Shown here piece after piece: positions 27,704-38,034 of a stretch of 64,000 nt of DNA (position 1 is the stretch's first letter; every line of letters begins with the position of its first letter). Location of the stretch: assembly GCA_030149365.1 (NCBI GenBank), contig JASBRP010000014.1, positions 62,001 to 126,000 of the forward strand. The letters run 5' to 3'. A program made the translations under genes and the position numbers. The notes below the pieces were generated by a model, which saw only the letters and a list, made by a program, of their open reading frames with translations, did no database searches and had not been told where the DNA came from. The DNA comes from Solimonas sp. (GTDB lineage: Bacteria > Pseudomonadota > Gammaproteobacteria > Nevskiales > Nevskiaceae).

Positions 27704-28987
27704 ATGCCCATGAGTTCCCCGATCTCCCCTGTAGCCGAACCTCGCCGCGTTGCTGTCGCCGTCATCGGCGGCGGCCAGGCAGGCTTGTCGATGAGCTGGC
27801 ACCTGAAGCAGGCCGGCATCGAGCATGTGGTCTTCGAGCGCGACCGCTGCTTCAGCGAGTGGCGCAAGGCGCGCTGGGATTCCTTCTGCCTGGTGACGCC
27901 CAACTGGCAATGCCGCCTGCCCGGCCACCCCTACGCCGGTCCCGATCCCCAGGGCTTCATGCTGCGCGAGGAGATCGTGGACTACCTCGATGCCTACATC
28001 GCGCGCTTCGACCCGCCGGTGATGGAGGGCGTGCAGGTGACGCAGCTGCAGCGCGGCGCGGGCGGCCGCTTCCTGCTGGCGACCAGTGCCGGCCCCTGGA
28101 TCGCGGAACAGGTGGTGCTGGCCAACGGGGTCTACCAGAAGCCGGTGATCCCGCGCGAGGCCGAGCGCCTGCCGGCGGACATCCTGCAACTGCACTCCTC
28201 CAGCTACCGCAATCCGCAGTCGCTGCCGCCCGGCGCGACGCTGGTGGTGGGCAGCGGCCAGTCCGGCTGCCAGATCGCCGAGGACATCCACCTGGCCGGG
28301 CGCCAGGCGCATCTCTGCGTCGGCCGCGCGCCGCGTTCGCCGCGCATCTATCGCGGCCGCGAAGTCACGAATTGGCTGACCGAGTCGGGCTACTACGACA
28401 TCCCCTACGAGCAGCATCCGCAGAAGGCCACGGTGCGGGAGAAGACCAACCACTACCTGACCGGCCGCGACGGCGGCCGCGAGATCGACCTGCGCCGGCG
28501 CGCGCTCGAGGGCATGCGGCTGCACGGCTCGTTCCGCGGCGTGCAGGATGGGCAGATGCTGTTCGCGCCCGACCTGCGCCACAACCTGGACGAGGCCGAC
28601 CGCTCCTACAACAACATCCGCACGCTGGTGGACCAGTACATCGCGCAGGCCGGCATCGACGCACCGCAGGAGCCGGCCTACCAGCCGCCCTGGGCACCCG
28701 CCGAGGAAGTCACCGCGCTGGACTACGCCGCCGCCGGCATCACGAGCATCGTCTGGGCCATAGGCTTCACGCCGGACTACGGCTGGGTGGACCTGCCGGT
28801 ATTCAACGGCCGCGGCCACCCGGTGCAGCGCCGTGGCGTCACGCCGGTGCCCGGTGCCTACTTCCTGGGCCTGTCGTGGCAGAACACCTGGGGCTCGGGC
28901 CGGCTGGCCGACGTCGGCAAGGACGCGGAGTACCTGCTCGGCAGCATCCGCCGCCTGGCCGGCCTGCCGGAAGCCGCAGCCGCCTGA
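27704..28987 (+). CDS. nitH: Flavin-dependent oxidoreductase, MSMEG_0569 family
   Basis: A 427-residue class B-type flavoprotein monooxygenase-like enzyme. The FAD motif is VIGGGQAGLSMSWHLK (about 20-35), followed by WDSFCLVTPNWQCRLPG, which is specific to this family. The NAD(P)H motif is VVGSGQSGCQIAEDIHLAG (about 180-198), and the C-terminal VPGAYFLGLSWQNTWGSGRL ADV contacts FAD. It starts 6 nt after nitG. It is the last gene of the cluster and supplies an oxidative step, consistent with published oxygen-dependent cyanide assimilation. The start at 27704 (MPMSS) is uncertain by two codons. Confidence 0.92.
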   Translation: MPMSSPISPVAEPRRVAVAVIGGGQAGLSMSWHLKQAGIEHVVFERDRCFSEWRKARWDSFCLVTPNWQCRLPGHPYAGPDPQGFMLREEIVDYLDAYIARFDPPVMEGVQVTQLQRGAGGRFLLATSAGPWIAEQVVLANGVYQKPVIPREAERLPADILQLHSSSYRNPQSLPPGATLVVGSGQSGCQIAEDIHLAGRQAHLCVGRAPRSPRIYRGREVTNWLTESGYYDIPYEQHPQKATVREKTNHYLTGRDGGREIDLRRRALEGMRLHGSFRGVQDGQMLFAPDLRHNLDEADRSYNNIRTLVDQYIAQAGIDAPQEPAYQPPWAPAEEVTALDYAAAGITSIVWAIGFTPDYGWVDLPVFNGRGHPVQRRGVTPVPGAYFLGLSWQNTWGSGRLADVGKDAEYLLGSIRRLAGLPEAAAA

Positions 28988-28994
28988 AGCGGCT

Positions 28995-29453
28995 TCAGCC
29001 CGGCAGCCGTGCGCGCAGGCCCGGTAGCGCGATGCCGGCGAAGCCACGCAGCGAGGCGCGGCCGATGTCCATCCAGTCGAAGTAATCGCGCCACAGCACG
29101 ATGCGGCCGTCCTGCACGCGGAAGGTGCCGCAGACCCAGAAACACATCTGGAAGGGGCCGACCTTGAGCAGGTCGGTGCGCTCGGTCAGCACGGTGTCGT
29201 CGTTGACCGCGATGGAATGGATCTTCACGCCGAAGCCGCCGCCGCGGCGCAGGCCGCGCTCGAACAGGCGCGCCACCTTCTCGCCGCCGCGGATCGTCGG
29301 CAGCGAAACGTTGGTGTAGACCAGGTCCGGGTCCAGCAGCGCCGCCATGGTGGCGTAGTCGTGCTCCGCGATGGCATGCAGGAAGCGCGTGACGATGGCG
29401 TCCGGCTTGGCGATGGATTCCACTTTGCTCTTGCGGGTGCTGGCCATGGGCAT
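28995..29453 (-). CDS. Limonene-1,2-epoxide hydrolase-like protein (SnoaL/NTF2 fold)
   Basis: A 152-residue cone-fold protein, convergent with nitH and ending only 7 bp from it. The catalytic set of limonene-1,2-epoxide hydrolase can be traced: Tyr-X-Asn in DLVYTNVSLPTIRG, Arg-X-Asp in LTERTDLLKVG and a second Asp in LWRDYFDWMDIG. That supports a true epoxide hydrolase rather than a generic SnoaL domain. The ATG at 29453 or the next Met two codons later could be used. Substrate not predictable; mycobacterial homologues act on lipid and steroid epoxides. Confidence 0.82.
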   Translation of the reverse strand: MPMASTRKSKVESIAKPDAIVTRFLHAIAEHDYATMAALLDPDLVYTNVSLPTIRGGEKVARLFERGLRRGGGFGVKIHSIAVNDDTVLTERTDLLKVGPFQMCFWVCGTFRVQDGRIVLWRDYFDWMDIGRASLRGFAGIALPGLRARLPG

Positions 29454-29532
29454 GCTCGGTCAGGTTGGGGCGAATGCATCCTAGCGCCGTCGAACACAGG
29501 CGTGACTGGCCTGGGAGCCCGCGCCCCACGGC

Positions 29533-29691
29533 TCAGAACACCGTGTGGCAGTCGCCGTCCACGCAGAGCTCCGGCGAGGGCCCGCCGAAGTGCCAGGCCG
29601 CCAGTGCGATCAGCAGCAGCGCCAAGGCCAACAGCAACCAGTTTCGGACGTTCTCGGACATGGGCGGCGGTTCACGGGCCTGGGCCATCAT
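29533..29691 (-). CDS. Small single-span membrane protein
   Basis: About 52 residues. One hydrophobic helix (NWLLLALALLLIALAAWHFG) is followed by a short exported tail with two cysteines (ELCVDGDCHTVF). AGAAGG precedes the ATGATG start at 29691. A shorter start at MSENVRNW (29661) is possible but has no ribosome site. No family recognised; the cysteine pair could be oxidised in the periplasm. Confidence 0.5.
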   Translation of the reverse strand: MMAQAREPPPMSENVRNWLLLALALLLIALAAWHFGGPSPELCVDGDCHTVF

Positions 29692-29837
29692 CGGCCCTTC
29701 TACGATCTTGGACCAGGGGCCCGCCGACAAGTGCCCCGGCGGGCAAGGCACACTGCGTTTGCAGGGGGATTCGGCAAGCCGCCGGCCGTTACCCTGGACC
29801 CAATTCCGGGGACCGCCGGTCCCCGCCTGGAGCGAGC

Positions 29838-30803
29838 ATGTCCAAGACCGTTCTCCTGACGGGGGCCTTCGGCAACATCGGCACCCATGTCCTGCGCCAT
29901 CTGCTGGCGGCCGGGCACCGCGTGGTCTGCCTGGACCTGGCCTCCGACCGCAACCGCCGCAGCGCCGCGTCCTTCAGCAGCCGCATCCGCGTGGTCTGGG
30001 GGGACCTGCAGCACCCCGAGGTCATCCGCGAAAGCCTGGTTGGGGTCGATACCGTGGTGCACATGGCCGGCATCATCCCGCCGCTGTCGGAGCGCAATCC
30101 GGCACTGGCCACCGCCGTCAACGTGGATGCCACCGCGGCGCTGATCCGTGCCATGGAGGCGTCCGAGCAGGCACGCCGGCTGGTCTTCGCGTCCAGCATG
30201 GGCGTGGCCGGCCAGGAGCAGCACCGCCGCCAGCCGCCGCTGACCGTGGACCTGGCGCCGTCGCCTTCGGACCACTACGGCCAGACCAAGGTCCGCTGCG
30301 AGGAGATGATCACAGCTAGCACGCTGCAGTGGTCGATCCTGCGTATCGCCGCCTGCCCGCCGATGGACCTGGGGACCGGCGACCCGACCCAGTTGGCCAT
30401 CATGTTCGAGGCCAGCGTGGACGGCCGCGCCGAGTTCGTGCACATGGACGACGCAGGCCTGGCCTTCGCCAACGCGGTGGACTGCGATGGCGCCGTCGGC
30501 AAGGTCCTGTTCATCGGCGGCGGCGAGCGCTGCCGCACGAATGCCCTGGCCTTCTACAACAGCCTGCTCGGCACCATGGGCCTGGGCCCGCTGAACCCGG
30601 CCAAGTTCCGCCCTGGGCCGAGCTACTTCTTCGGCGACTGGCTGGACACGCGGGAGAGCCAGGCCCTGCTACGCTTCCAGCGCCACAGCCTGGAGGATTA
30701 CTTCACCGCGATGCGCCAGCGCGTGGGGTTCAAGCGGCACCTGATGCGGCTGGTGGCGCCGTTGGCGAACCGGCATATCGAGAAGCACTCGCCCTACGGC
30801 TGA
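29838..30803 (+). CDS. NAD-dependent epimerase/dehydratase family protein (extended SDR)
   Basis: A 321-residue Rossmann-fold protein. The NAD motif is TGAFGNIGTHVLRHL (residues 8-22), with VVHMAGIIPP near 74. The catalytic serine region is VFASSMGVAG, with the Tyr-Lys pair spaced as HYGQTKVRCEEM (about 145-156). The substrate half is poorly conserved, and there is no sugar-nucleotide signature to name the reaction. The ATG at 29838 has GGAGCGAG upstream. A bidirectional terminator follows the gene. Confidence 0.82.
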   Translation: MSKTVLLTGAFGNIGTHVLRHLLAAGHRVVCLDLASDRNRRSAASFSSRIRVVWGDLQHPEVIRESLVGVDTVVHMAGIIPPLSERNPALATAVNVDATAALIRAMEASEQARRLVFASSMGVAGQEQHRRQPPLTVDLAPSPSDHYGQTKVRCEEMITASTLQWSILRIAACPPMDLGTGDPTQLAIMFEASVDGRAEFVHMDDAGLAFANAVDCDGAVGKVLFIGGGERCRTNALAFYNSLLGTMGLGPLNPAKFRPGPSYFFGDWLDTRESQALLRFQRHSLEDYFTAMRQRVGFKRHLMRLVAPLANRHIEKHSPYG

Positions 30804-30816
30804 AAAGCGGCGCCAA

Positions 30817-30850
30817 CAAAAAAGCCCAGCTTTTCAGCTGGGCTTTTTGC
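30817..30850. terminator. Bidirectional terminator between epimerase gene and tRNA-Asn
   Basis: An 11-bp perfect stem AAAGCCCAGCT/AGCTGGGCTTT (30821-30831 and 30836-30846) with a TTTC loop has T runs on both strands. It can end the plus-strand epimerase transcript and the minus-strand tRNA-Asn transcript. Confidence 0.93.
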
Positions 30851-30874
30851 CTTGTGCGACAAGGACCTTGTAAA

Positions 30875-30950
<76 letters not shown>

Positions 30951-31059
30951 ACAGCGGGGTGCGCATTGTAGTGAGGCAGGATCGCGGATGCAATACCGTC
31001 TCGCGTTCAAAGACTTACAGGCTACTTTTTTGACCGGCGGCCAAGGGGTTGCCGCCCGC

Positions 31060-31084
31060 CCTTCGACAGGCTCGGGGCGAACGG
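31060..31084. repeat. REP-like element (family A), single copy
   Basis: CCTTCGACAGGCTCGGGGCG followed by AACGG, a diverged copy of the elements at 4382-4473. It lies downstream of the aminotransferase gene. Confidence 0.7.
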
Positions 31085-31103
31085 CAACCTCAGGGACCCG
31101 CGC

Positions 31104-32291
31104 TCAGACTCCGGCGGCCAGCGCCTTCATGCGCTCGACGCTGCCCTTCAGCACCTTCTCGGAGGTGGCGAAGGACAGGCGCAGGTGACCCGGCGCGCCG
31201 AAGGCGGAACCGGGCACCACGGCGACCAGGGCCTTTTCCAGCATCAGGTTGGACAGCTCCAGGTCGGTCTTGCAGCCGAGCTTGTCCATCAGGCCTTCCA
31301 CGTTGGGGAAGGCGTAGAAGGTGCCGTCGCCCGCCAGGCAGTGCACGCCCGGGACCGTGTTGAGGTCGGCCACCAGGGCGTCGTGGCGGGCCTTGAAGGC
31401 CTTGACCATCTCGGTGACGCAGGTCTGGTCGCCGCTCAGCGCGACTTCCGCCGCCACCTGGGCGATGGAGTTCGGGTTGGAGGTGGACTGGCTCTGGATG
31501 TCGGCCATGGCGGTGATCAGCTTGGCCGGGCCGCAGGCCCAGCCGATGCGCCAGCCGGTCATCGAGTAGGTCTTGGACACGGCGTGGATGACCACGGTGC
31601 GGTCATACAGGTCCGGGCAGACGTTGATGATGTTGGCGTAGGGCTCGGCGGTCCACAGGATCTTCTCGTACATGTCGTCCGTGGCGATGACGATCTGCGG
31701 GTGCTTGCGCAGCACCTCGCCCAGCGCCAGCAGCTCGGCGCGGCTGTAGGCCATGCCGGAGGGGTTGGACGGCGAGTTCAGCCAGATCATGCGGGTGCGC
31801 GGCGAGATCGCCCGCTCCAGCTGCTCGGGGGTGATCTTGAAGCGCTGCTCGGCGGTGGTCTCGATGAACACCGGGGTGGCGTCGGCCAGCAGCACCATGT
31901 CCGGGTAGGACACCCAGTACGGCGCCGGCACGATCACCTCGTCCGTGGCGTTGAGCAGGGCCTGGCACAGGTTGTAGCAGGACTGCTTGCCGCCGTTGGA
32001 GACCAGGATCTGGTTGGGCTTGTAATCCAGGTCGTTGTCGCGCTTCATCTTGTCGATGATGGCCTTCTTCAGGCTGGCGGTACCGCCGACCGGCGTGTAC
32101 TTGGTGAAGCCCTTCTTGATCGCCTCGTGGGCGGCGTCCTTGATGTGCTGGGGGGTATCGAAGTCCGGCTCGCCGGCGCCCAGCGACAGTACGTCCTTGC
32201 CCTGCGCTTTCAGCTCGGCGGCCTTGGCAGTGACGGCCAGGGTCGGCGAGGGCTTGATGCGGCTGTTGCGGAGGGCGAGAGTCAGTTCCAC
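31104..32291 (-). CDS. Aspartate aminotransferase, class I (PLP-dependent)
   Basis: A 395-residue fold-type I aminotransferase interconverting aspartate and oxaloacetate (or a related amino acid). Features: [20 protein letters not shown] near residue 40, [13 protein letters not shown] near 170, the PLP lysine in [20 protein letters not shown] (about 235), and the substrate-carboxylate Arg in [11 protein letters not shown] near 375. It belongs to the Ib-type AspC/AspB group. The start is GTG at 32291, chosen because AAAGGA stands 7 nt upstream and the protein then begins [20 protein letters not shown]. Divergent from uvrB. Confidence 0.92.
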   Translation of the reverse strand: MELTLALRNSRIKPSPTLAVTAKAAELKAQGKDVLSLGAGEPDFDTPQHIKDAAHEAIKKGFTKYTPVGGTASLKKAIIDKMKRDNDLDYKPNQILVSNGGKQSCYNLCQALLNATDEVIVPAPYWVSYPDMVLLADATPVFIETTAEQRFKITPEQLERAISPRTRMIWLNSPSNPSGMAYSRAELLALGEVLRKHPQIVIATDDMYEKILWTAEPYANIINVCPDLYDRTVVIHAVSKTYSMTGWRIGWACGPAKLITAMADIQSQSTSNPNSIAQVAAEVALSGDQTCVTEMVKAFKARHDALVADLNTVPGVHCLAGDGTFYAFPNVEGLMDKLGCKTDLELSNLMLEKALVAVVPGSAFGAPGHLRLSFATSEKVLKGSVERMKALAAGV

Positions 32292-32467
32292 GGCGATTCC
32301 TTTGTGGGGGTCGAAAAAGCGCGCGGAATGATACCGGACAGGGGCGGCGGCGCCTACCTGCCCGGGCAAAAGGCAACCCACCCCGCCCGCGGCCGGGCGG
32401 CGGCATTGAACCCCGGGGGTTCGCCCCCAGTTATGCTAGGTCCCCGCCTGCCCCCGCCCTGCCTCCC

Positions 32468-34531
<2,064 letters not shown>

Positions 34532-34644
34532 GACTTTGTTGGCAGGCCGGCGCCCTTCGGCGCTGGCAGCCCCACAAAGCCATCCCTCATGATGGAGCCG
34601 GGCCGCGGGGGCGGCCCGCTCTTCACTACCGACAGGGAGCTTTC

Positions 34645-35526
34645 ATGTTCAAGCCATTGGTTCTGGCCGGCGCATTGGCGCTGGGCCTGGGCGGCCATGC
34701 CGCGTTCGCACAGGAAACCGCCGAGGCCGATCCGGTCTCCGCCGCCTTCAACGCCGCCACGCCGGCGATGCAGCACGGGCCCGCCAAGATCACCTTGCGC
34801 GATCAGGCCACCATGGACCTGCCGGAAGGCTTCGTTTTCATCCCGAAGAAGGAAGCCGGCGTCATCCTCGACGCCATGGGCAACAGCGTAGACGACCAGC
34901 TGGTCGGCATGATCGTCGCACCCGAGGCCAACGGCTTCTCCGTGGTCGACTACATCCCTTCCGGCTACATCAAGGACGAAGAGGCCAAGGACTGGAAGGT
35001 CGACGAGATGCTGGACAGCATCAAGGAAGGCACCGAGCAGCAGAACGCCGTGCGCAAGGAGCGCGGCCTGCCGGAGATGGAGATCGTCGGCTGGGTACAG
35101 AAGCCGGACTATGACGCCAGCAGCCACCGCTTGGTCTGGTCCCTGTCGAGCCGCCACCGGGGCGCCGGCGCCGGCGAGGCCCAGGGCATCAACTACAACA
35201 CCTACGCCCTGGGCCGCGAGGGCTACATCAACCTCAACCTCGTCACCTCGCTGGCCGACATCGAGAAGGAAAAGCCCACCGCCCAGAAGCTGCTGGCCGG
35301 CATCCACTACAACGACGGCAAGCGCTACGGCGACTTCGACCCCGCCACCGACAAGGTGGCCGAGTACGGCATCGCCGCGCTGGTCGGCGGCGTGGCGGCC
35401 AAGAAGCTGGGCCTGCTGGCCATGATCGGCGTATTCCTGGCCAAGGCCTGGAAGCTGGTGCTGATCGGCATCCTCGGCCTGGGGGCCTTGTTCCGGAAGC
35501 TGACCGGCCGCGGCGAACAGGCCTGA
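34645..35526 (+). CDS. DUF2167 family membrane protein
   Basis: A 293-residue protein with a signal peptide (residues 1-23, ending AAFAQ). A periplasmic DUF2167 domain follows, recognisable by LRDQATMDLPEGFVFIPKKE, LVGMIVAPEANGFSVVDYIP and RLVWSLSSRHRGAGA. Two closely spaced C-terminal transmembrane helices (about 235-282) end in a short basic cytoplasmic tail. Family proteins are conserved in proteobacteria but uncharacterised. ATG with GGGAGC upstream. Confidence 0.88.
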   Translation: MFKPLVLAGALALGLGGHAAFAQETAEADPVSAAFNAATPAMQHGPAKITLRDQATMDLPEGFVFIPKKEAGVILDAMGNSVDDQLVGMIVAPEANGFSVVDYIPSGYIKDEEAKDWKVDEMLDSIKEGTEQQNAVRKERGLPEMEIVGWVQKPDYDASSHRLVWSLSSRHRGAGAGEAQGINYNTYALGREGYINLNLVTSLADIEKEKPTAQKLLAGIHYNDGKRYGDFDPATDKVAEYGIAALVGGVAAKKLGLLAMIGVFLAKAWKLVLIGILGLGALFRKLTGRGEQA

Positions 35527-35602
35527 GCACGGCCCGGACCGGCGATCCTGCTTGCGCAAATCCTGCCGAAAGGGTATCTTTCGCGCCCTTCGTAAGACCC
35601 AT

Positions 35603-35679
35603 AGGCGCGTAGCTCAGCTGGTTAGAGCACTACCTTGACATGGTAGGGGTCGTTGGTTCGAGTCCAATCGCGCCTACCA
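35603..35679 (+). tRNA. tRNA-Val (GAC)
   Basis: A 77-nt cloverleaf: acceptor AGGCGCG pairs with CGCGCCT, D-arm GCTCAGCTGGTTAGAGC, anticodon loop CTTGACA with GAC, T-arm TTGGTTCGAGTCCAA, encoded CCA at 35677-35679. Its 3' 25 nt are duplicated downstream (see repeats). Confidence 0.97.
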
Positions 35680-36063
35680 ACTTAGTTGGTAGAAAGCCCC
35701 CGAGAGTATCGGGGGCTTTTTTCGTTGGGTTAGCCTCCCCGGACTCTCACCAACGCCCCTTCGGGCCGTGGTTGTTCGGCCCATCCATGGGCCTCACCCC
35801 TCGCTTGCGCTCGGGGCTGCCCTGCGGGCGCGCAATTCCGCTCCTGCGGAATTGTCGAGTCCAATCGCGCCTACCAACTTGTTGGTACGGAAAACCCTCG
35901 CTTCGGCGGGGGTTTTTTCGTTGGGCTACCTTCCGCGGACTCTCACCAACGCCCCTGCGGGTCGTGGTTGTTCGGCTCATCCATGAGCCTCACCCCTCGC
36001 TTGTGCTCGGGGCTGCCCTTCGGGCGCTCAATTCCGCTCCTTCGGAATTGTCGAGTCCAATGG
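35659..36063 (+). repeat. Tandem duplication of tRNA-Val tail, terminator and spacer (about 197-bp period)
   Basis: Two consecutive units each start with a tRNA-Val 3'-end sequence, TCGAGTCCAATCGCGCCTAC near 35657 and 35855. Each continues with a hairpin terminator and a conserved spacer (GGACTCTCACCAACGCCCC, then CCTCACCCCTCGCTTG, then a GGAATTG hairpin). A third unit begins at about 36053 but keeps only TCGAGTCCAAT before unrelated sequence starts. The first terminator is at 35693-35722 (GCCCCCGA/TCGGGGGC plus T6) and the second at about 35892-35918. Terminator sequences differ while the spacers are close to identical. Confidence 0.9.
35693..35722 (+). terminator. Rho-independent terminator of tRNA-Val
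   Basis: An 11-bp stem AAAGCCCCCGA/TCGGGGGCTTT (35693-35703 and 35709-35719) with a five-base loop, followed by further T residues. Confidence 0.95.
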
Positions 36064-36340
36064 AGTCATGCGGCACCCGCAAGCGGGTCATCTACAAACT
36101 GCTGCCTGACGTCGAGTGCATTGAGCGAGTTCAAGGAGCAATAGCTGTCGGTGATGACAAAAGCGCTTAAGTCACTGATGCTGCTAGGCCTGCCCCAGCC
36201 GAAAGCCCCCCAGATCGGACACCTTGGAAAACCCGCAAGAGTCGCAACGACAACGATTCCGGGATCATTCGCCCGAGGTCACAGCGTACGGAGGGAGACC
36301 CCTCCGTGTTCTGATGGCCCAAACTCAAACGGAGCGAACC

Positions 36341-36451
36341 ATGCAGCAAGTCATCGACCTCTTCACGAATCCCACCGTCTTTGCCGCGCTCATTGGCGGC
36401 TTGGCGGTCATCACCGCCGCGTACATCCGTCGCGGCAGGGGAGGCGAGTGA
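36341..36451 (+). CDS. Small single-span membrane protein in accessory insertion
   Basis: 36 residues, MQQVIDLFTNPTVFAALIGG then LAVITAAYIRRGRGGE. One transmembrane helix ends in a basic tail. GGAG lies 6 nt before the ATG. Size and make-up resemble small holin-like or phage membrane proteins, but no family can be named. Confidence 0.5.
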   Translation: MQQVIDLFTNPTVFAALIGGLAVITAAYIRRGRGGE

Positions 36452-36523
36452 TCCACCTAATAGCGACCAAGGCAGGCTACGATTTCCGCGCCGGCATGCA
36501 GCCAGCAGGGGGAGCGAGTGGGG

Positions 36524-37279
36524 ATGATTGAAGACAAACTGACACGATGGCAGCGACTGCGGCCGTACTTGGAGCGCTGGGTGCCGCTGCTGACGGCCTT
36601 CTGGGCGGGAATGATTACGCTGGCGCTGTTGATCGCCTGCCTGCCCTGGTTCCGCGACACGCCGCACGTATCCGGGTCCTGGCTCACGCCCTGGACCTGG
36701 CCGCACATGGAGTCGCTTGCGGCTTGGATCCAGGCAATCGGCTCGGTAGCTGCTATCTACTTCGCCGGGCGCAGTGCGGAGAGGCTGTTTGATCGACATC
36801 GGACGCACGATCTCGCCCGCGATGCTGACGCGCAGAAGCGAGAGTTTGAGCAGAACCGATACCGCGTGATGGAGATTGCCAACGACCTGCGCAACATGCT
36901 GGTGTTCCTAGACGCTAGGAATGACTTCAACCGTGGCGCACTTGGTCAGCGGGTCCTGACTGAAGATTTGCTGCAAAGCCGGGTCATCATCCCCGACCGC
37001 ATCATCGACTTGAGTAAAGCGGCGAAGGCCCACCTTGACGCCTTCGGTCACCCCTTGGCGGAAATGCTTGTCGGTCTGAGTGGTGACATGGAGTTTTGGA
37101 ACCGACAGGCCCCCGGTTTTTTGGGCGATGAGCGGACACTGCAGGAGACCGTGGAAGACCTCAAAGTCATCACGGAGCTGACTCCCGAACTGTTCCAGGC
37201 GATCCGCCAGGGGCTTCTGCCATTTGTGCCGAGACCAGCAGCGGCTCTGGCACGGCAGCAGGCGCAGCGCAATGCTTGA
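36524..37279 (+). CDS. Uncharacterised two-span membrane protein in accessory insertion
   Basis: A 251-residue protein. Two N-terminal transmembrane helices (about 20-42 and 68-90) are followed by a charged, helical cytoplasmic domain of about 150 residues (HRTHDLARDADAQKREFEQN, then YRVMEIANDLRNMLVFLDAR). The C-terminus LLPFVPRPAAALARQQAQRN is basic. ATG at 36524 with GGGGGAG upstream; a GTG two codons earlier is possible. Similar hydrophobic-plus-helical proteins occur in prophages. Function unknown. Confidence 0.65.
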   Translation: MIEDKLTRWQRLRPYLERWVPLLTAFWAGMITLALLIACLPWFRDTPHVSGSWLTPWTWPHMESLAAWIQAIGSVAAIYFAGRSAERLFDRHRTHDLARDADAQKREFEQNRYRVMEIANDLRNMLVFLDARNDFNRGALGQRVLTEDLLQSRVIIPDRIIDLSKAAKAHLDAFGHPLAEMLVGLSGDMEFWNRQAPGFLGDERTLQETVEDLKVITELTPELFQAIRQGLLPFVPRPAAALARQQAQRNA

Positions 37280-37324
37280 GACTAAATTCTTGTTCTTCAT
37301 GAGGCCGCGCCCTTGCGGATGAAG

Positions 37325-37450
37325 CCAAGCATTGCTCGACGTCGGCGATGATGCTGCACTCCGGCTGCGGCTTCACGATCCGGCGCGTCTGCGTCTTGCG
37401 CCCCTCCAGCAGGGCGCGGATCATGAGGCCCGAAAGCAGAATGAGCGGGC
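37325..37450 (-). pseudogene. Truncated phage ASCH-domain-like gene fragment
   Basis: The minus strand encodes CPLILLSGLMIRALLEGRKT followed by QTRRIVKPQPE. This is the characteristic N-terminal sequence of phage and prophage ASCH-type proteins (usual form: ...ILFSAPMVRALLEGRKTQTRR...KPQP). The similarity stops after about 40 residues and no full domain follows. The fragment has no plausible start of its own. It marks this segment as phage-derived. Confidence 0.65.
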
Positions 37451-37479
37451 ATTCATGTGGGACTTCGCGGGAGAACGAT

Positions 37480-38034
37480 ATGGGGGGATGGTTCGGTACT
37501 GGCTACGTCATCGACTGGAATTTCGCCGGTCCGATACTTTCGGCGGCCATCGCAGCAGGGTCCGGTCTCATCGGCGCCTTTATTGGTAGTCGCGCCGCAA
37601 TAAAGGCTGTGAAGCTTCAGCAGGACGATGCGCGGAGGGCTCGCAACGAGGAGCTCAAGGAAGTGCAGCGCCACACCTGTCGAGCTATCGCGGCGGAAAT
37701 AGGCACAATTGGTGATATATGCGAAGCCAGATCCACCGGTTTTAGGAGACAAGCCGCGAGGGGCCAGTTGCTGCCGTCCACCTATCTCCAGAAGGAGCTT
37801 ATTGGCCAGCCCTTTTACTATTCGAAACTGGGCGACCAAGTGCGAGCAATACCTCTGGATCTTGTGGAATACGTCGCGATTTTCTATGCCCTGTGTGCAG
37901 CTTATGACTCCGCTCTGCAGCGAAACATGCTGGTAATCGACATTGATGCGAACGCACTTTTGGCTTTGGCGAATATGCTCGACAGATTGACCGAGCGAGC
38001 CACGGCGACCACTCTTAAACTGAGGGCGACCTGA
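37480..38034 (+). CDS. Uncharacterised membrane-anchored protein in accessory insertion
   Basis: A 184-residue protein. One N-terminal transmembrane helix (FAGPILSAAIAAGSGLIGAF IG, about 15-36) is followed by basic, helical cytoplasmic sequence (RAAIKAVKLQQDDARRARNE). A mixed domain rich in Tyr and Leu (LVEYVAIFYALCAAYDSALQ) follows. GGGAGA precedes the ATG at 37480. The plan (N-terminal membrane anchor plus helical cytoplasmic domain) matches the neighbouring gene at 36524. AT content is higher than in the flanking genes. No family recognised. Confidence 0.6.
   Translation: MGGWFGTGYVIDWNFAGPILSAAIAAGSGLIGAFIGSRAAIKAVKLQQDDARRARNEELKEVQRHTCRAIAAEIGTIGDICEARSTGFRRQAARGQLLPSTYLQKELIGQPFYYSKLGDQVRAIPLDLVEYVAIFYALCAAYDSALQRNMLVIDIDANALLALANMLDRLTERATATTLKLRAT

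Noticed and set aside
23197..28987. Nit cluster as a biosynthetic gene cluster for a small-molecule natural product
   Set aside because: The seven families match the conserved Nit1C set one for one; no additional tailoring, export or assembly-line genes are present.
35659..36063. Possible CRISPR array in the repeated region after tRNA-Val
   Set aside because: Repeat period is about 197 bp, the repeats contain tRNA tail and terminators, and there are no short regularly spaced repeats or cas genes.
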